Both the position numbers and the translations under genes were made by a program. A stretch of 64,000 nt of DNA, from the NCBI RefSeq assembly GCF_026153515.1, contig NZ_CP110644.1:1827501-1891500 (forward strand), given 5' to 3'. The DNA is from Pseudomonas sp. KU26590 (GTDB lineage: Bacteria; Pseudomonadota; Gammaproteobacteria; Pseudomonadales; Pseudomonadaceae). Numbering within the stretch: position 1 is the stretch's first letter; the number at the start of each line of letters is the position of its first letter. The notes beneath the pieces are model-generated. The model had not been told where the DNA came from, searched no databases, and saw only the letters and a list, made by a program, of their open reading frames with translations. Below, in pieces: positions 1 through 8,780 of the stretch.

Positions 1-111
1 GGCAACTGACGGAATTTCAACGCGATTGCCCGCTCGTATGCATACCGCTTGTAGATACCCTTGAATCAATAACCGTGCTTCGGCTACATCTGTGTCGCGA
101 AAGGAGACGCC

Positions 112-1116
112 ATGATATTCCCGGACTTGCGCCAGCTCAGCATCAAGACAGTGTTGGTCAGAACGGTCAAAGAGTTTGTCGATGACGAGATGTCGACGTA
201 CGCCTCCGCGCTGGCCTACCAGATGCTGTTTTCGCTGTTCCCGTTTCTGCTCTTCCTCATTGCCCTTATCGGTTTCCTGCACCTGCCGGACTTTTTCAGC
301 TGGCTGCGACTGCAGTCCGAGCTGGTCCTGCCGCCGCAGGCCCTCGACCAAGTCAACCCGGTCATCGACCAGCTGCAACAGTCCAAGGGCGGCTTGCTGT
401 CGATCGGTATCGTCATCGCGCTCTGGACCGCCTCCGCCGGCGTGCGATTGATGATGAGTGCCATGAACGCCGCGTATGACGTGGTTGAAGCGCGCCCGGC
501 CTGGAAACGCATCCCTCTGTCGGTGTTCTACACCATCGGCATCGCCGGCATGTTGCTCACGGTTGCCGCGCTGATGGTCACCGGCCCGGTGGTCATGAAC
601 TGGCTTGCCTCGCAGATCGGCATGGAAGACTTCATTGTCACGCTGTGGACGATTCTGCGCTGGCCGCTGATCATCATCCTGCTGATGGTCGCGGTGGCGA
701 TCATGTACTACGTGATGCCCGACGTTAAACAGAGCTTTCGCTTCATCACCCCGGGCTCAGTGCTTGCGGTCGTGGTGTGGATTGTTGCTTCTCTGGGCTT
801 TGCCTATTACGTGAAGACTTTCGCCGACTACAACGCGATGTACGGCAGCATCGGGGCGATCATCGTGTTGCTGCTGTATTTCTACATTTCGGCGGCGGTG
901 TTATTGCTGGGCGCTGAGATGAACGCCGTGATTGAACATATGTCTGCCGAAGGCAAGGAGAAGGGTGAGAAGGAAGCGGGCGAACGCGACGGCATCGCTG
1001 ACGGTGAGGCGGTGCACCTCAAGCAGCATGTCTCGGGCCTTGGCCGCGATCACACCCATGACCATGATGACGACTACACCCCTGTGCCGTCGGTGCTGAA
1101 GACCGATAAATTCTGA
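112..1116 (+). CDS. YihY/virulence factor BrkB family inner-membrane protein
   Basis: Predicted 334-residue inner-membrane protein of the YihY/BrkB family. The biochemical role of the family is unsettled; it was once misnamed RNase BN. About six hydrophobic segments are visible, roughly at residues 33-55, 94-114, 137-160, 182-202, 213-233 and 246-270. The family-typical stretch SALAYQMLFSLFPFLLF lies in the first one. The cytoplasmic tail is charged and rich in His and Asp (HTHDHDDD near residue 313), which could bind metal, but this is only inference. An AAGGAG ribosome binding site lies 7 bases before the ATG. The deformylase gene follows 60 bases downstream on the same strand. Confidence 0.9.
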   Translation: MIFPDLRQLSIKTVLVRTVKEFVDDEMSTYASALAYQMLFSLFPFLLFLIALIGFLHLPDFFSWLRLQSELVLPPQALDQVNPVIDQLQQSKGGLLSIGIVIALWTASAGVRLMMSAMNAAYDVVEARPAWKRIPLSVFYTIGIAGMLLTVAALMVTGPVVMNWLASQIGMEDFIVTLWTILRWPLIIILLMVAVAIMYYVMPDVKQSFRFITPGSVLAVVVWIVASLGFAYYVKTFADYNAMYGSIGAIIVLLLYFYISAAVLLLGAEMNAVIEHMSAEGKEKGEKEAGERDGIADGEAVHLKQHVSGLGRDHTHDHDDDYTPVPSVLKTDKF

Positions 1117-1176
1117 TAACGCTCACGGCAGAAGGCGTCCACTGGTGGCGCTTCTGCCTGTTGTAGAGGGCCCGCA

Positions 1177-1716
1177 ATGATTCGCGAAATTCTGAAGATG
1201 GGCGACGAGCGTTTGCTGCGCATCGCGCCACCTGTCCCTGAATCGATGTTCGGTTCCCGTGAGCTGAAGACGCTCATCGAGGACATGTTCGAGACCATGG
1301 AAAGCGTCGGCGGTGTCGGCCTGGCCGCGCCGCAGATCGGCATTGATCTGCAACTGGTGATCTTCGGTTTCGAGAGCAGCGATCGTTATCCGGATGCAGA
1401 GGAGGTCCCCCAGACTATTCTGCTCAATCCGCTGATCACGCCGCTGGAGCAAACCCTGGAAGAGGGCTGGGAGGGCTGCCTGTCGGTGCCGGGCCTGCGC
1501 GGTGTGGTTGATCGCTACGAGCACATCCGTTACGAAGGTTTTGACCCGGACGGCAAGCTTATCCAGCGTGAAGCCCGCGGTTTTCATGCGCGGGTCGTCC
1601 AGCATGAATGCGATCACCTGATCGGCCGGCTTTACCCGTCACGCATTACCGACTTCAGCCGCTTCGGCTTCATCGAAGTGCTGTTCCCGGGGATGGACCC
1701 GAACTCGGACGAGTGA
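1177..1716 (+). CDS. def: Peptide deformylase (second-type paralogue)
   Basis: Removes the N-formyl group from nascent proteins using a metal ion. All three family motifs are present: [10 protein letters not shown] near residue 45, EGCLSVP near 103, and QHECDHL near 146, which gives the Cys and two His metal ligands and the catalytic Glu. At 179 residues it has normal length. It does not sit beside fmt, the usual partner of the housekeeping def in Pseudomonas. Together with the acidic C-terminus (DPNSDE), this suggests it is the extra paralogue often found in these genomes. Confidence 0.9.
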   Translation: MIREILKMGDERLLRIAPPVPESMFGSRELKTLIEDMFETMESVGGVGLAAPQIGIDLQLVIFGFESSDRYPDAEEVPQTILLNPLITPLEQTLEEGWEGCLSVPGLRGVVDRYEHIRYEGFDPDGKLIQREARGFHARVVQHECDHLIGRLYPSRITDFSRFGFIEVLFPGMDPNSDE

Positions 1717-1798
1717 CGATGCAATTTGAGAAGTCCGCTGGGTATCGCGCTGACCCTTGCGGGAGCGAGGTCGCTGTAGCTGGCTGAATGCGGTTTTC

Positions 1799-1888
1799 TG
1801 TAGGAGCCGGCTTGCTGGCGAACCCAATGTGTCAGCGCCATTGATGTCGCCTGGAACCCCTCATTCGCCAGCAAGCCGGCTCCTGCAG
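1799..1888. repeat. Inverted REP pair, GTAGGAGCCGGCTTGCTGG class
   Basis: Two head-to-head copies of a Pseudomonas REP (GTAGGAGCCGGCTTGCTGG at about 1799 and its reverse complement ending about 1888) flank a short spacer. They occupy the gap between the convergent def and methyltransferase genes. A degenerate third piece (GGGAGCGAGGTCGCTGTAG) lies just before, around 1760-1779. Confidence 0.85.
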
Positions 1889-1926
1889 AAGAATGCAGTG
1901 CCCCAGCAAGATCATCTCGACGCCAG

Positions 1927-2757
1927 TCATTTCACCGGCTTAATGAACCGAAGGGTCATGCGGTCGGACTCGCCTATCGCCAGAAACTTCGCCTTGTCCT
2001 GCTCACCCTTGACCAGTGCCGGTGGCAACGTCCAGACGCCGTCGGGGTAGTCCTTGGTGTCTTTGGGGTTGGCATTGATTTCGCTCTGACCAGCCAGTGT
2101 GAAACCCGCGTTCTGCGCCAGTTTGATCACGTAGTCGGTCGGCAGGTAGCCGTTTTGTGCGTTGTCCTTGGCGGTGGTGCCGGGTTTGGCCCGGTGATCG
2201 ACAACGCCCAGCGTCCCGCCCGGTTTCAGCACTTCGTAAAACGCCTTGAACGTCGCCGCTTCGTTGCCGGCGTCGACCCAGTTGTGCACGTTGCGGAAGG
2301 TCAGCACGGTGTCGGCCGAGCCTGGCTTGCCGAAGACCGGCGCCTGGGGCGCGTAGGCCACGACCGCGACCTTGCTGTAATGCGCTGGGTCGGCGGCGTA
2401 TTTCTGCTTCAGGCTGTCGGCGGATTTCTTCGCGTCATCGCTGGTGGCGGGGTCGACGATTGCAGCGACGTAATGCCCCTTGTCGTTGAGCAGCGGCGCC
2501 AACAGTTCGCTGTACCAGCCATTGCCTGGCGTGATTTCGATGACCGTCTGATCAGGGCGCAGACCAAAAAACGTCAGTGTCTGCTCGGGGTGGCGGTATT
2601 GATCGCGCGCCGCATTCTGCGGTAAACGCCAGTTGCCGCTGAGCACGGTTGTGAACTGCTCGTGACTGACGGTGGATTCCGGCGCAGCACTCGCCGCCAC
2701 CGCCAAGCCCGTCGCCGAAAGTGCCGCGAGAGAGAAAACCATAAGCGCCGGCTTCAT
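1927..2757 (-). CDS. Exported class I SAM-dependent methyltransferase
   Basis: A 276-residue protein with a cleavable signal peptide (MKPALMVFSLAALSATGLA, cut after ASA), followed by a Rossmann methyltransferase domain. The SAM-binding loop is VIEITPGNGWYSELL near residue 70, and GGTLGVVDHRA near 180 is a later strand. Homologues in proteobacteria are annotated only as predicted methyltransferases and the substrate is unknown. Location in the periplasm, where SAM is not expected, is a long-standing oddity of this group. The start at 2757 is preferred over 2763 because AGGA is then 5 bases upstream of the ATG. Confidence 0.8.
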   Translation of the reverse strand: MKPALMVFSLAALSATGLAVAASAAPESTVSHEQFTTVLSGNWRLPQNAARDQYRHPEQTLTFFGLRPDQTVIEITPGNGWYSELLAPLLNDKGHYVAAIVDPATSDDAKKSADSLKQKYAADPAHYSKVAVVAYAPQAPVFGKPGSADTVLTFRNVHNWVDAGNEAATFKAFYEVLKPGGTLGVVDHRAKPGTTAKDNAQNGYLPTDYVIKLAQNAGFTLAGQSEINANPKDTKDYPDGVWTLPPALVKGEQDKAKFLAIGESDRMTLRFIKPVK

Positions 2758-2869
2758 GTGCATCCTGCTTGTTCAAGAAATGATCGGCGAGGCTAGCACG
2801 CAAGGCCGGGCCTGCGATGGCACGTTTGGTTTGGTGTACTGCAGGAAAGGTTCTAAGCCTGCCAGCCGA

Positions 2870-3283
2870 TCAATCAGCGCTGCGCACAAGCGAGATCAAA
2901 CCCTTCGTCTGCCGATAACGCGCCAGCCGTGTGGCCAGTTCCTGCGGCAAATCCTGAGCCTCAACAAAGCCAATGCGCTGATAAAACCTGCTCAACTCAG
3001 GCTCACAGAACAACCAGACCTTGCCTTCAACCGACGTCAGCGCTGCCGCGATCAACCCCGCTGCGACACCTCGCCCACGCTCGGCCGGCGCAACAAACAG
3101 CCCGGTCAACCAGTGCCCGTCCGTAAAAGGCTTCAGGCATAAACCGCCAACGATCTCCGACCTGCGCGCCACCCACATCTGCGCCTCACCCTTGGCGCGC
3201 ATGGGCGAGCGATGGGCGCGGTAGAACTTCTCCAGCAACGGGCGTTGCACATCGGGAAGGGTCGAAAACTGGATGTCGGGCAT
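2870..3283 (-). CDS. GNAT-family N-acetyltransferase
   Basis: A 137-residue single-domain acetyltransferase. The acetyl-CoA binding motif A appears as GLFVAPAERGRGVAAGLI near residues 63-81, with Q/RxxGxG/A spacing, and RIGFVEAQDLP marks the last strand. The N-terminal half carries RAHRSPMRAKGEAQMWVARR, as in many small GNATs that act on amino acids or small molecules. The substrate cannot be read from sequence. It is transcribed divergently from the desaturase, with about 120 bases between the two starts. Confidence 0.8.
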   Translation of the reverse strand: MPDIQFSTLPDVQRPLLEKFYRAHRSPMRAKGEAQMWVARRSEIVGGLCLKPFTDGHWLTGLFVAPAERGRGVAAGLIAAALTSVEGKVWLFCEPELSRFYQRIGFVEAQDLPQELATRLARYRQTKGLISLVRSAD

Positions 3284-3406
3284 GTGCGGCAGGCGTCGGG
3301 TTGAGGGTGGATCCAGCGCATCGTTCTACCGTCATAACCAATCGATCTACAAGTTTTTCCTGCGCCATTGCACAACCGGTTATCAGCCCGAATGCAGGAA
3401 CCGGCA

Positions 3407-4348
3407 ATGCCCCACTACCTGGACGACGCACAGCGCGAAGAGATCAAGCGACTGCGCGCAAGCTTTATGGGCCGCACGGAATGGCCGACCTGGTTGCTGT
3501 TGATCGGTGTGTACGCAGGCTGGCCGACGTTGCTGCTCGCCAGTCCGCACTTGGGCGTTTGGCCGACGACGCTGTTGATGATCCCGTTACTGGTGCTGTG
3601 GATGTCCGTGCAACACGAGGTGCTGCACGGCCACCCGACGCGTTCGTTGCGCCTCAACAAGGTGCTCGGTTACGCGCCCTTCGCGGTCTGGTACCCGTAT
3701 ACCCTGTATCGCGACACCCATATGCAGCACCACTGCGACGAGGATCTGACCGTTCCCGGCCGCGACCCGGAAAGCCGCTACCTGAGTCAGCTGCACTGGA
3801 AACAGACCGGCAAGCTGATGCGTATTTTGCGCTGGCTCGACAAGACCCCGCCCGGGCGTCTGGTGTTTGGCGTGCCGTTGGCGCTGAGTAGCCTGATCGT
3901 CGGCGAAACCCGGCGATTGCTGCGTGGCGAACGTCAGGCCTGGGGGATGTGGTCGACCCATGGCGGGCTGCTGGTGCTGATGTTTTTGTTCATCGAGCAA
4001 TACAGCGCGATCTCGGCCGTGCATTACGTGATCTTGTGCAGCGTGCCGGCGCTGGCGGTGTCGATGGTTCGCTCCTACTACGAGCACCGCCCCGGCGAGC
4101 AACCGCAGGAGCGCACGGTGATCAACGAGGCCTCGTGGCCGTGGGCCTGGCTGTTCCTGAACCTGAACCTGCACCTGGTCCACCACGACTTGCCCGGCTT
4201 GTCGTGGTATCACATGCCCGTCGTGTATCGGGCGCGACGCGAGCAGTGGCTGGCACGCAGCGGCGGATTTCTGGTGGCCGGTTACGCGGAACTCTTTCGT
4301 CGTCACAGCTTCAATCCTATCGACAGCCCGCAACATCCCTACATCTGA
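3407..4348 (+). CDS. Membrane fatty acid desaturase family protein
   Basis: A 313-residue integral membrane di-iron enzyme. Three histidine boxes are visible: HEVLHGH near residue 69, DTHMQHH near 104 and HLVHHDLPG near 257, as in the FADS/CrtR-like family, with hydrophobic segments between them. The likely role is oxygen-dependent desaturation or hydroxylation of a lipid or carotenoid-like substrate; the substrate is not deducible. The ATG at 3407 is chosen over the upstream 3368 because AGGA precedes it by about 8 bases. It is followed after 29 bases by a PhnD-type binding protein, so the two may be cotranscribed. Confidence 0.85.
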   Translation: MPHYLDDAQREEIKRLRASFMGRTEWPTWLLLIGVYAGWPTLLLASPHLGVWPTTLLMIPLLVLWMSVQHEVLHGHPTRSLRLNKVLGYAPFAVWYPYTLYRDTHMQHHCDEDLTVPGRDPESRYLSQLHWKQTGKLMRILRWLDKTPPGRLVFGVPLALSSLIVGETRRLLRGERQAWGMWSTHGGLLVLMFLFIEQYSAISAVHYVILCSVPALAVSMVRSYYEHRPGEQPQERTVINEASWPWAWLFLNLNLHLVHHDLPGLSWYHMPVVYRARREQWLARSGGFLVAGYAELFRRHSFNPIDSPQHPYI

Positions 4349-4377
4349 AACCCCACGTCTGATGAGGAAGACCGAAC

Positions 4378-5157
4378 ATGCCCCAAGGCTTCGCCGAGCT
4401 GTTGATGTACGTCGCGCCGCCGCGCATTGAGCAGGCGCAGGAACAGTGGCTGAGCCGCGTACTGGACATCCTCGGCGTGGAGCGGCTCGATGCGCAGGCT
4501 CTGGATCTAAAGGCGCTATGGCTGTCGCCGCACTTGCTGCTCACGCAAACCTGCGGCTATCCGCTGATGACGGCGTTGCGGGGCCAGGTGCAGGTGGTCG
4601 GGCGTCCTGTTTATCAGTTGCCCCACAGTGCCGATGGCAACCACTGCAGCCTGTTGGTTGCCCGCGAAGAAGACCCGCGTCAGGCCCTCGTCGAGTTCAG
4701 GGGCAGTCATGGCCTGCTCAATTCTCGGGATTCCAACTCCGGCATGAACCTGTTTCGCCACGCCTTGGCGCCGTTTCAACAGCATGGGAAGTTCTTCGCT
4801 GACGTCACGCTCACCGGCGGTCATCGCGCAAGCCTGGCCGCGATCAAAGCGGGCGATGGCGATCTGGCCGCCATCGACAGCGTGACCTTCGACTACCTGA
4901 CCGGCGACGCCAGTGAGGAAGTCGCCGGAGTGAAGGTGATTGCGCGCACGGCGAACGGGCCGTGTCTGCCCTACATCACCCGCCTAGGCGCCGATGCTGA
5001 TGCCATCCGCGAGGCGATGAATCAGGCGCTGAACGAACTCCCCGATGTCGCCCACGTGTTGGCGATCAGCGAAGTGTTGCCGGCAAGTGAGGCGGATTAT
5101 CAGGTGCTGCTGGATTATCAGCAGCAGGCGGTATCCCATGGCCTACCTATGCTCTAG
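4378..5157 (+). CDS. PhnD-type phosphate/phosphonate substrate-binding protein, orphan
   Basis: A 259-residue protein with the fold signature of phosphonate/phosphite ABC binding proteins: LTQTCGYPLMTALRGQVQVV near residue 55 and FRGSHGLLNSRDSNSGMNL near 113, the latter resembling the ligand loop. No clear signal peptide is visible, since the N-terminus is MPQGFAELLMYVAPP, and no permease or ATPase lies nearby. It may therefore act in the cytoplasm as a sensor or enzyme partner rather than in transport. A good ribosome site (GAGGAAG) precedes the ATG, 29 bases after the desaturase. Confidence 0.75.
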   Translation: MPQGFAELLMYVAPPRIEQAQEQWLSRVLDILGVERLDAQALDLKALWLSPHLLLTQTCGYPLMTALRGQVQVVGRPVYQLPHSADGNHCSLLVAREEDPRQALVEFRGSHGLLNSRDSNSGMNLFRHALAPFQQHGKFFADVTLTGGHRASLAAIKAGDGDLAAIDSVTFDYLTGDASEEVAGVKVIARTANGPCLPYITRLGADADAIREAMNQALNELPDVAHVLAISEVLPASEADYQVLLDYQQQAVSHGLPML

Positions 5158-5167
5158 TTATTCCGTA

Positions 5168-5185
5168 GTGATCTATAAGAATCAC
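5168..5185. promoter_or_regulatory. Inverted repeat before the sigma factor gene
   Basis: The sequence GTGAT-N8-ATCAC (arms 5168-5172 and 5181-5185) lies about 90 bases before the ECF sigma gene in an AT-rich stretch. It could be an operator, but it does not match the Fur consensus well. Confidence 0.35.
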
Positions 5186-5274
5186 TTTTAAGTATTTTTA
5201 CTGCATAACCGCGCTTGCTAGCATGCCCTCTCGGAAACTCCCGACGATAAAAAGATCAGGGCAGGGGATGTCTT

Positions 5275-5784
5275 ATGGCTGGCGCCGATGTGATGCATCG
5301 CCACTACCTCAGCGAGTTGTTTGTGCAGCACCATGGGTGGCTGTGCCTGCGCTTGCGCCGGCTGCTGGACTCCGAGCAGAGCGCCGAAGATGTTGCGTCC
5401 GAAACCTTCCTGCAACTGCTGGCTTCGCCCAACGTCGTGCCGATTCGCGACCCGCGCGCGCTGCTCACCACCATCGCCCAACGCCTGGTGTATGAGCGCT
5501 GGCGGCGGCGCGATCAGGAGCGCAATTATCTGCAAGGCCTGTCCCAAGAAGCGGATATCCCCTACGCCTCGGCAGAAAGCCACGCCGCCACGCTGCAGAT
5601 GCTTGACCGTCTGGATCGCCGCCTCGACCGTCTGCCCGCGAAGATCAAATCAACCTTTGTGCTCTCGCGTCGCGGCGGTCTGACCTATCCTGAAATTGCC
5701 GCGCATCTGGGTATTTCCCAGCGCTCGGTGAGCGACTATATGGATCAGGCTGAAACCTGTTGCCGTCGCGCTTGTCTGGAATAG
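5275..5784 (+). CDS. FecI-type ECF RNA polymerase sigma factor, orphan
   Basis: A 169-residue group IV sigma factor. Region 2 (HHYLSELFVQHHGWLCLRLR through EDVASETFLQLL) and region 4 with its helix-turn-helix (GLTYPEIAAHLGISQRSVSDY, near residues 139-159) are both present. The sequence is of the FecI iron-starvation class. Such sigma factors normally sit beside a FecR anti-sigma factor and a TonB receptor with a signalling domain. Here neither neighbour qualifies, and the TonB receptor at 14 kb has no signalling extension. Regulation therefore cannot be the standard three-gene surface-signalling circuit at this locus. Confidence 0.88.
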   Translation: MAGADVMHRHYLSELFVQHHGWLCLRLRRLLDSEQSAEDVASETFLQLLASPNVVPIRDPRALLTTIAQRLVYERWRRRDQERNYLQGLSQEADIPYASAESHAATLQMLDRLDRRLDRLPAKIKSTFVLSRRGGLTYPEIAAHLGISQRSVSDYMDQAETCCRRACLE

Positions 5785-5856
5785 AGCGTGCGCTGTGCCT
5801 GGCCACTGTGCCAAACCGATTGAGCTCCTCCCATCTTCGAGCGACGAGAGACATCC

Positions 5857-6870
5857 ATGACACCAATCAAAAAATTGCTGGGCGGCTCGCTGCTGGCACT
5901 GGCTGCCCTGACGGGGTCGGCGTACGGCGCAGAAAAAACCGCGCCGATTCATTTCGGTGACATCACCTGGGAGAGCGGCAGCCTGATCACCGAAATCCTG
6001 CGCACCATCGTGGAAAAAGGATACGGCTATCCCACTGACACCCTGCCGGGCAGCACGGTCAGTCTCGAAGCGGCGCTGGCGAAGAACGACATTCAGGTGA
6101 TCGGCGAAGAGTGGGCGGGCCGCAGCCCTGCGTGGGTCAAGGCCGAGGCGGAAGGCAAGGTCCACGGCCTGGGCAATATCGTCAAAGGCGCAACGGAAGG
6201 CTGGTGGGTGCCGGAATTCGTCATCAAGGGCGACCCGGAGCGCGGCATCAAACCGCTGGCGCCAGACCTGAAATCGGTGTCCGACCTGCCCAAATACAAA
6301 GACGTGTTCAAGGACCCGGAATCCCCGGACAAGGGCCGCTTCCTCAACAGCCCGACCGGCTGGACCTCGGAGATCGTCAACACCCAGAAGCTCAAGGCCT
6401 ACAAACTCAACGACAGCTACGTGAACTTCCGCACCGGTTCGGGCGCGGCGCTGGATGCTGAAGTCGCGTCGTCTATCCGTCGCGGCAAGCCGGTGTTGTT
6501 CTACTACTGGTCGCCGACGCCGCTGCTGGGTCGCTTCAAGCTGATCAAACTGGAAGAGCCGCCGTTCAACGAAGCCGCCTGGAAAACCCTCGCCGATGCC
6601 AGCAATCCCAACCCGATTGGCTCCAGCTCCCTCGCTGCGCATCTGGCCATCGGCGTGTCGGAACCGTTCCGTCAGCAGTATCCGGATCTGGTGAGCTTCT
6701 TCGAAAAGGTGGATCTGCCTATCGACCAGTTGAACAAAACCCTGGGCGAGATGAGCGAGAAGCGCCAAGAGCCAAGTGTCGTGGCGAAGAGCTTCCTGAA
6801 GGATCACCCGGAAGTCTGGACCGCCTGGGTGCCAGCTGAGGTTGCCAGCAAGGTGAAGGCGGGCCTGTAA
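5857..6870 (+). CDS. Glycine betaine/proline-type ABC substrate-binding protein (ProX/OpuAC family)
   Basis: A 337-residue periplasmic binding protein. The signal peptide is at residues 1-24 (KKLLGGSLLALAALTGSAYG, cut before AEKT). The OpuAC fold is recognised by FGDITWESGSLITEILRTI near residue 31, IGEEWAGRSPAW near 80 and NSPTGWTSEIVN near 166, which contribute the aromatic cage for quaternary amines. No permease or ATPase gene adjoins it, so it must supply a transporter encoded elsewhere or act as a stand-alone binding protein. It follows the sigma factor gene on the same strand by 72 bases. Confidence 0.85.
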   Translation: MTPIKKLLGGSLLALAALTGSAYGAEKTAPIHFGDITWESGSLITEILRTIVEKGYGYPTDTLPGSTVSLEAALAKNDIQVIGEEWAGRSPAWVKAEAEGKVHGLGNIVKGATEGWWVPEFVIKGDPERGIKPLAPDLKSVSDLPKYKDVFKDPESPDKGRFLNSPTGWTSEIVNTQKLKAYKLNDSYVNFRTGSGAALDAEVASSIRRGKPVLFYYWSPTPLLGRFKLIKLEEPPFNEAAWKTLADASNPNPIGSSSLAAHLAIGVSEPFRQQYPDLVSFFEKVDLPIDQLNKTLGEMSEKRQEPSVVAKSFLKDHPEVWTAWVPAEVASKVKAGL

Positions 6871-6932
6871 GCGCTTTCTCACCAAACCGTGGGACAAGCG
6901 GGCTGCCGCTTGTCTCGCAGGCAATTCCGTTC

Positions 6933-7502
6933 ATGCACGAGTCACCCTTCATGAACCCCTCATTCATTCCCCTTCACACCGAACGCCTGATCCTGCGCGA
7001 ACTCACCCCGGACGACACCCCCGCGCTGGCGCAAATCCTGGGCGATGCCGAGGTGATGCGCCATTCGGTGGCAGGCGTGTTGTCGGAAAAGGCCACCGGT
7101 GAGTTCATCGACTGGTGCCAGTTCTCCTACCGTGAGCGCGGCTTTGGTCCTTGGGCAGTGGTGGAAAAATCCACCTCAACCCTGGCTGGCTTCTGCGGTC
7201 TCAATGCCGAGCGGGTTGATGAGAAGGACGAGATCGAGATTGGCTACCGGCTTGCGACCCGATTCTGGGGTAAAGGTCTCGGCACCGAGGCGGCGCGCAG
7301 CGCGGTGGCTTACGGCTTTGAAGCGCTGCAGGTGCCATCGTTGATTGCCATCGTTCAGCCGACCAATCTCGCGTCGGTCAAGGTGATCAAAAAGCTCGGG
7401 TTCGGCGGGTTCGTCCACAGCCAGTATCATCGCCAGGGCGTCAGGATTTACCGCATGACCGCGCAGCAATGGGCGCTGGGTGGTTCAGCAGAATTGGCTT
7501 GA
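6933..7502 (+). CDS. RimJ/RimL-type GNAT acetyltransferase
   Basis: A 189-residue acetyltransferase of the RimJ/RimL type. It begins with the typical TERLILRELTPDDTPAL segment, and the acetyl-CoA loop RFWGKGLGTEAARSAV lies near residues 110-125. ASVKVIKKLGFG near 148 is the usual C-terminal signature. Family members acetylate ribosomal protein N-termini, amino acids or drugs; the substrate is unknown here. A second ATG at 6951 is an equally possible start, because neither has a strong ribosome site. Confidence 0.82.
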   Translation: MHESPFMNPSFIPLHTERLILRELTPDDTPALAQILGDAEVMRHSVAGVLSEKATGEFIDWCQFSYRERGFGPWAVVEKSTSTLAGFCGLNAERVDEKDEIEIGYRLATRFWGKGLGTEAARSAVAYGFEALQVPSLIAIVQPTNLASVKVIKKLGFGGFVHSQYHRQGVRIYRMTAQQWALGGSAELA

Positions 7503-7506
7503 GACT

Positions 7507-7637
7507 TTCCCGGCTGAAGCCGGGCCAACAGGTACGCGATCCCCGTAGGACCGGCTTCAGCCGGGAAGGCGTCAGCTATTCCAATGCAGAACTCACGGCG
7601 TACACGCTGGCCTCTTCCCGGCTAAAGCCGGTCCTAC
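7507..7637. repeat. REP cluster, GTAGGACCGGCTTCAGCC class
   Basis: Three REP units of the GTAGGACCGGCTTCAGCC class lie in the gap after the acetyltransferase gene: an imperfect copy at about 7507, a forward copy at about 7545 and an inverted copy ending at 7637. The last two form a head-to-head pair. Confidence 0.85.
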
Positions 7638-7754
7638 ACGTTGTGCACTGCTCGGCCGGGGATCGCTCATTGATGGATATCTCGGCCCTCAACTGTTAGC
7701 GTCCAGCAGACAATCAAAGCGTTGATCACCGATAAAAAGTCGCCGGGAGAGGAC

Positions 7755-8273
7755 ATGGGATATTGCAGATCGACAGCGTTGACGATGATGAAAGCGTCAC
7801 TCGGGCTGACGCTGGCGGGGGTGATGGGCCTGCAGAACGTGGCACTCGCTGGCGAGACCCCGCCGGCGCCAGTGGTCAAGGATTCCGCACTGACCTTCGT
7901 ACAGGATCGGCATCTGGGCGAAAGCCTGGGCTGGCTCGGCTATCAGGTGGCATCCCACACGGTGACCTTCGCCACGATCGTCGAGACCGTCGGCCGCACC
8001 AAGGCGCAGGAAATCGTGCAGGACGAACTGCAAAGTTTGCAGCCGCAGTATCAGCAAGAATGGGACCGCAACCTCGCGACCGCCTACGCCGCATCCTTCA
8101 GCCCCGAAGAGCTGCAAGCACTGGACGCCGCCGACCCGGCGCCAGATGTGGCCAGCAAATTCCGCAACAAGCAGCGCGATGTCGGCGCTGACATGAAGGA
8201 CCGCTCCAGCGAGTTGCTCAAGGTTTACGTGTCCACCGCGCTGGACAACGCACTGAAAAAAGCCAAGCCTTGA
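7755..8273 (+). CDS. Secreted protein, DUF2059-like
   Basis: A 172-residue exported protein. The signal peptide is hydrophobic (ASLGLTLAGVMGLQNVALA, cut before GETPP). The mature part is helical, with EIVQDELQSLQPQYQQEWDRN and FSPEELQALDAADP, resembling the DUF2059 group of small periplasmic helical proteins. FSPEEL is the usual hallmark of that group, but the match was judged by eye only. No function is known. The start at 7755 is supported by GGGAGAGG 5 bases before the ATG, whereas the upstream in-frame start at 7722 has no such site. Confidence 0.65.
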   Translation: MGYCRSTALTMMKASLGLTLAGVMGLQNVALAGETPPAPVVKDSALTFVQDRHLGESLGWLGYQVASHTVTFATIVETVGRTKAQEIVQDELQSLQPQYQQEWDRNLATAYAASFSPEELQALDAADPAPDVASKFRNKQRDVGADMKDRSSELLKVYVSTALDNALKKAKP

Positions 8274-8335
8274 GCGCACGTTTTATCTGAGGCGTTTTTT
8301 TCGATCATCCCCCGTCACGAAGGAAAGGAGAGACC

Positions 8336-8773
8336 ATGGACCCGTTCATGCAAGCGGCCATTGATGAAGCGCAGAAGGGCCTGGACGAAGGCGGTATTCC
8401 GATCGGTTCGGTCATCGTTCACGACGGCAAGATCATCGGCCGTGGCCACAATCGTCGCGTCCAGGAAGGCAGCGCCATCAAGCATGGCGAAATGGACGCC
8501 TTCGAGAACGCCGGCCGCCAACCCGCCCGCGTCTACCGCGAAGCCACGCTCTACACCACCCTGTCGCCCTGCGCGATGTGCAGCGGCGCGATCCTGCTGT
8601 ACGGCATCCGCAAAATCATCGTCGGCGAACACGAGACGTTTTTGGGTGAAGAAGAGTTGCTCAAGTCCCGTGGCGTGGAGGTGAATGTGCTGCACGACGA
8701 GACCTGCGTGGGACTGATGAAGCAGTTCATTGCCGACAAGCCTGAGCTGTGGAATGAGGACATTGGCGAGTAG
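8336..8773 (+). CDS. Cytosine deaminase, yeast Fcy1 type
   Basis: A 145-residue zinc nucleobase deaminase. The metal and proton-shuttle residues are visible: H50-x-E52 (KHGEMDAFENAG) and C79-x2-C82 (SPCAMCSG). Overall it reads like the fungal cytosine deaminase family (GIPIGSVIV, GRGHNRR, LYTTLSPC, C-terminal NEDIGE) rather than the large bacterial CodA of the amidohydrolase family. The likely reaction is cytosine to uracil plus ammonia in pyrimidine salvage. An AAGGAAAGGAG ribosome site precedes the start. Confidence 0.88.
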   Translation: MDPFMQAAIDEAQKGLDEGGIPIGSVIVHDGKIIGRGHNRRVQEGSAIKHGEMDAFENAGRQPARVYREATLYTTLSPCAMCSGAILLYGIRKIIVGEHETFLGEEELLKSRGVEVNVLHDETCVGLMKQFIADKPELWNEDIGE

Positions 8774-8780
8774 GTCAGCG

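Noticed and set aside
5650..6924. Minus-strand frame (424 codons) opposite the betaine-binding protein
   Set aside because: Antisense shadow of a protein with a clear signal peptide and family motifs.
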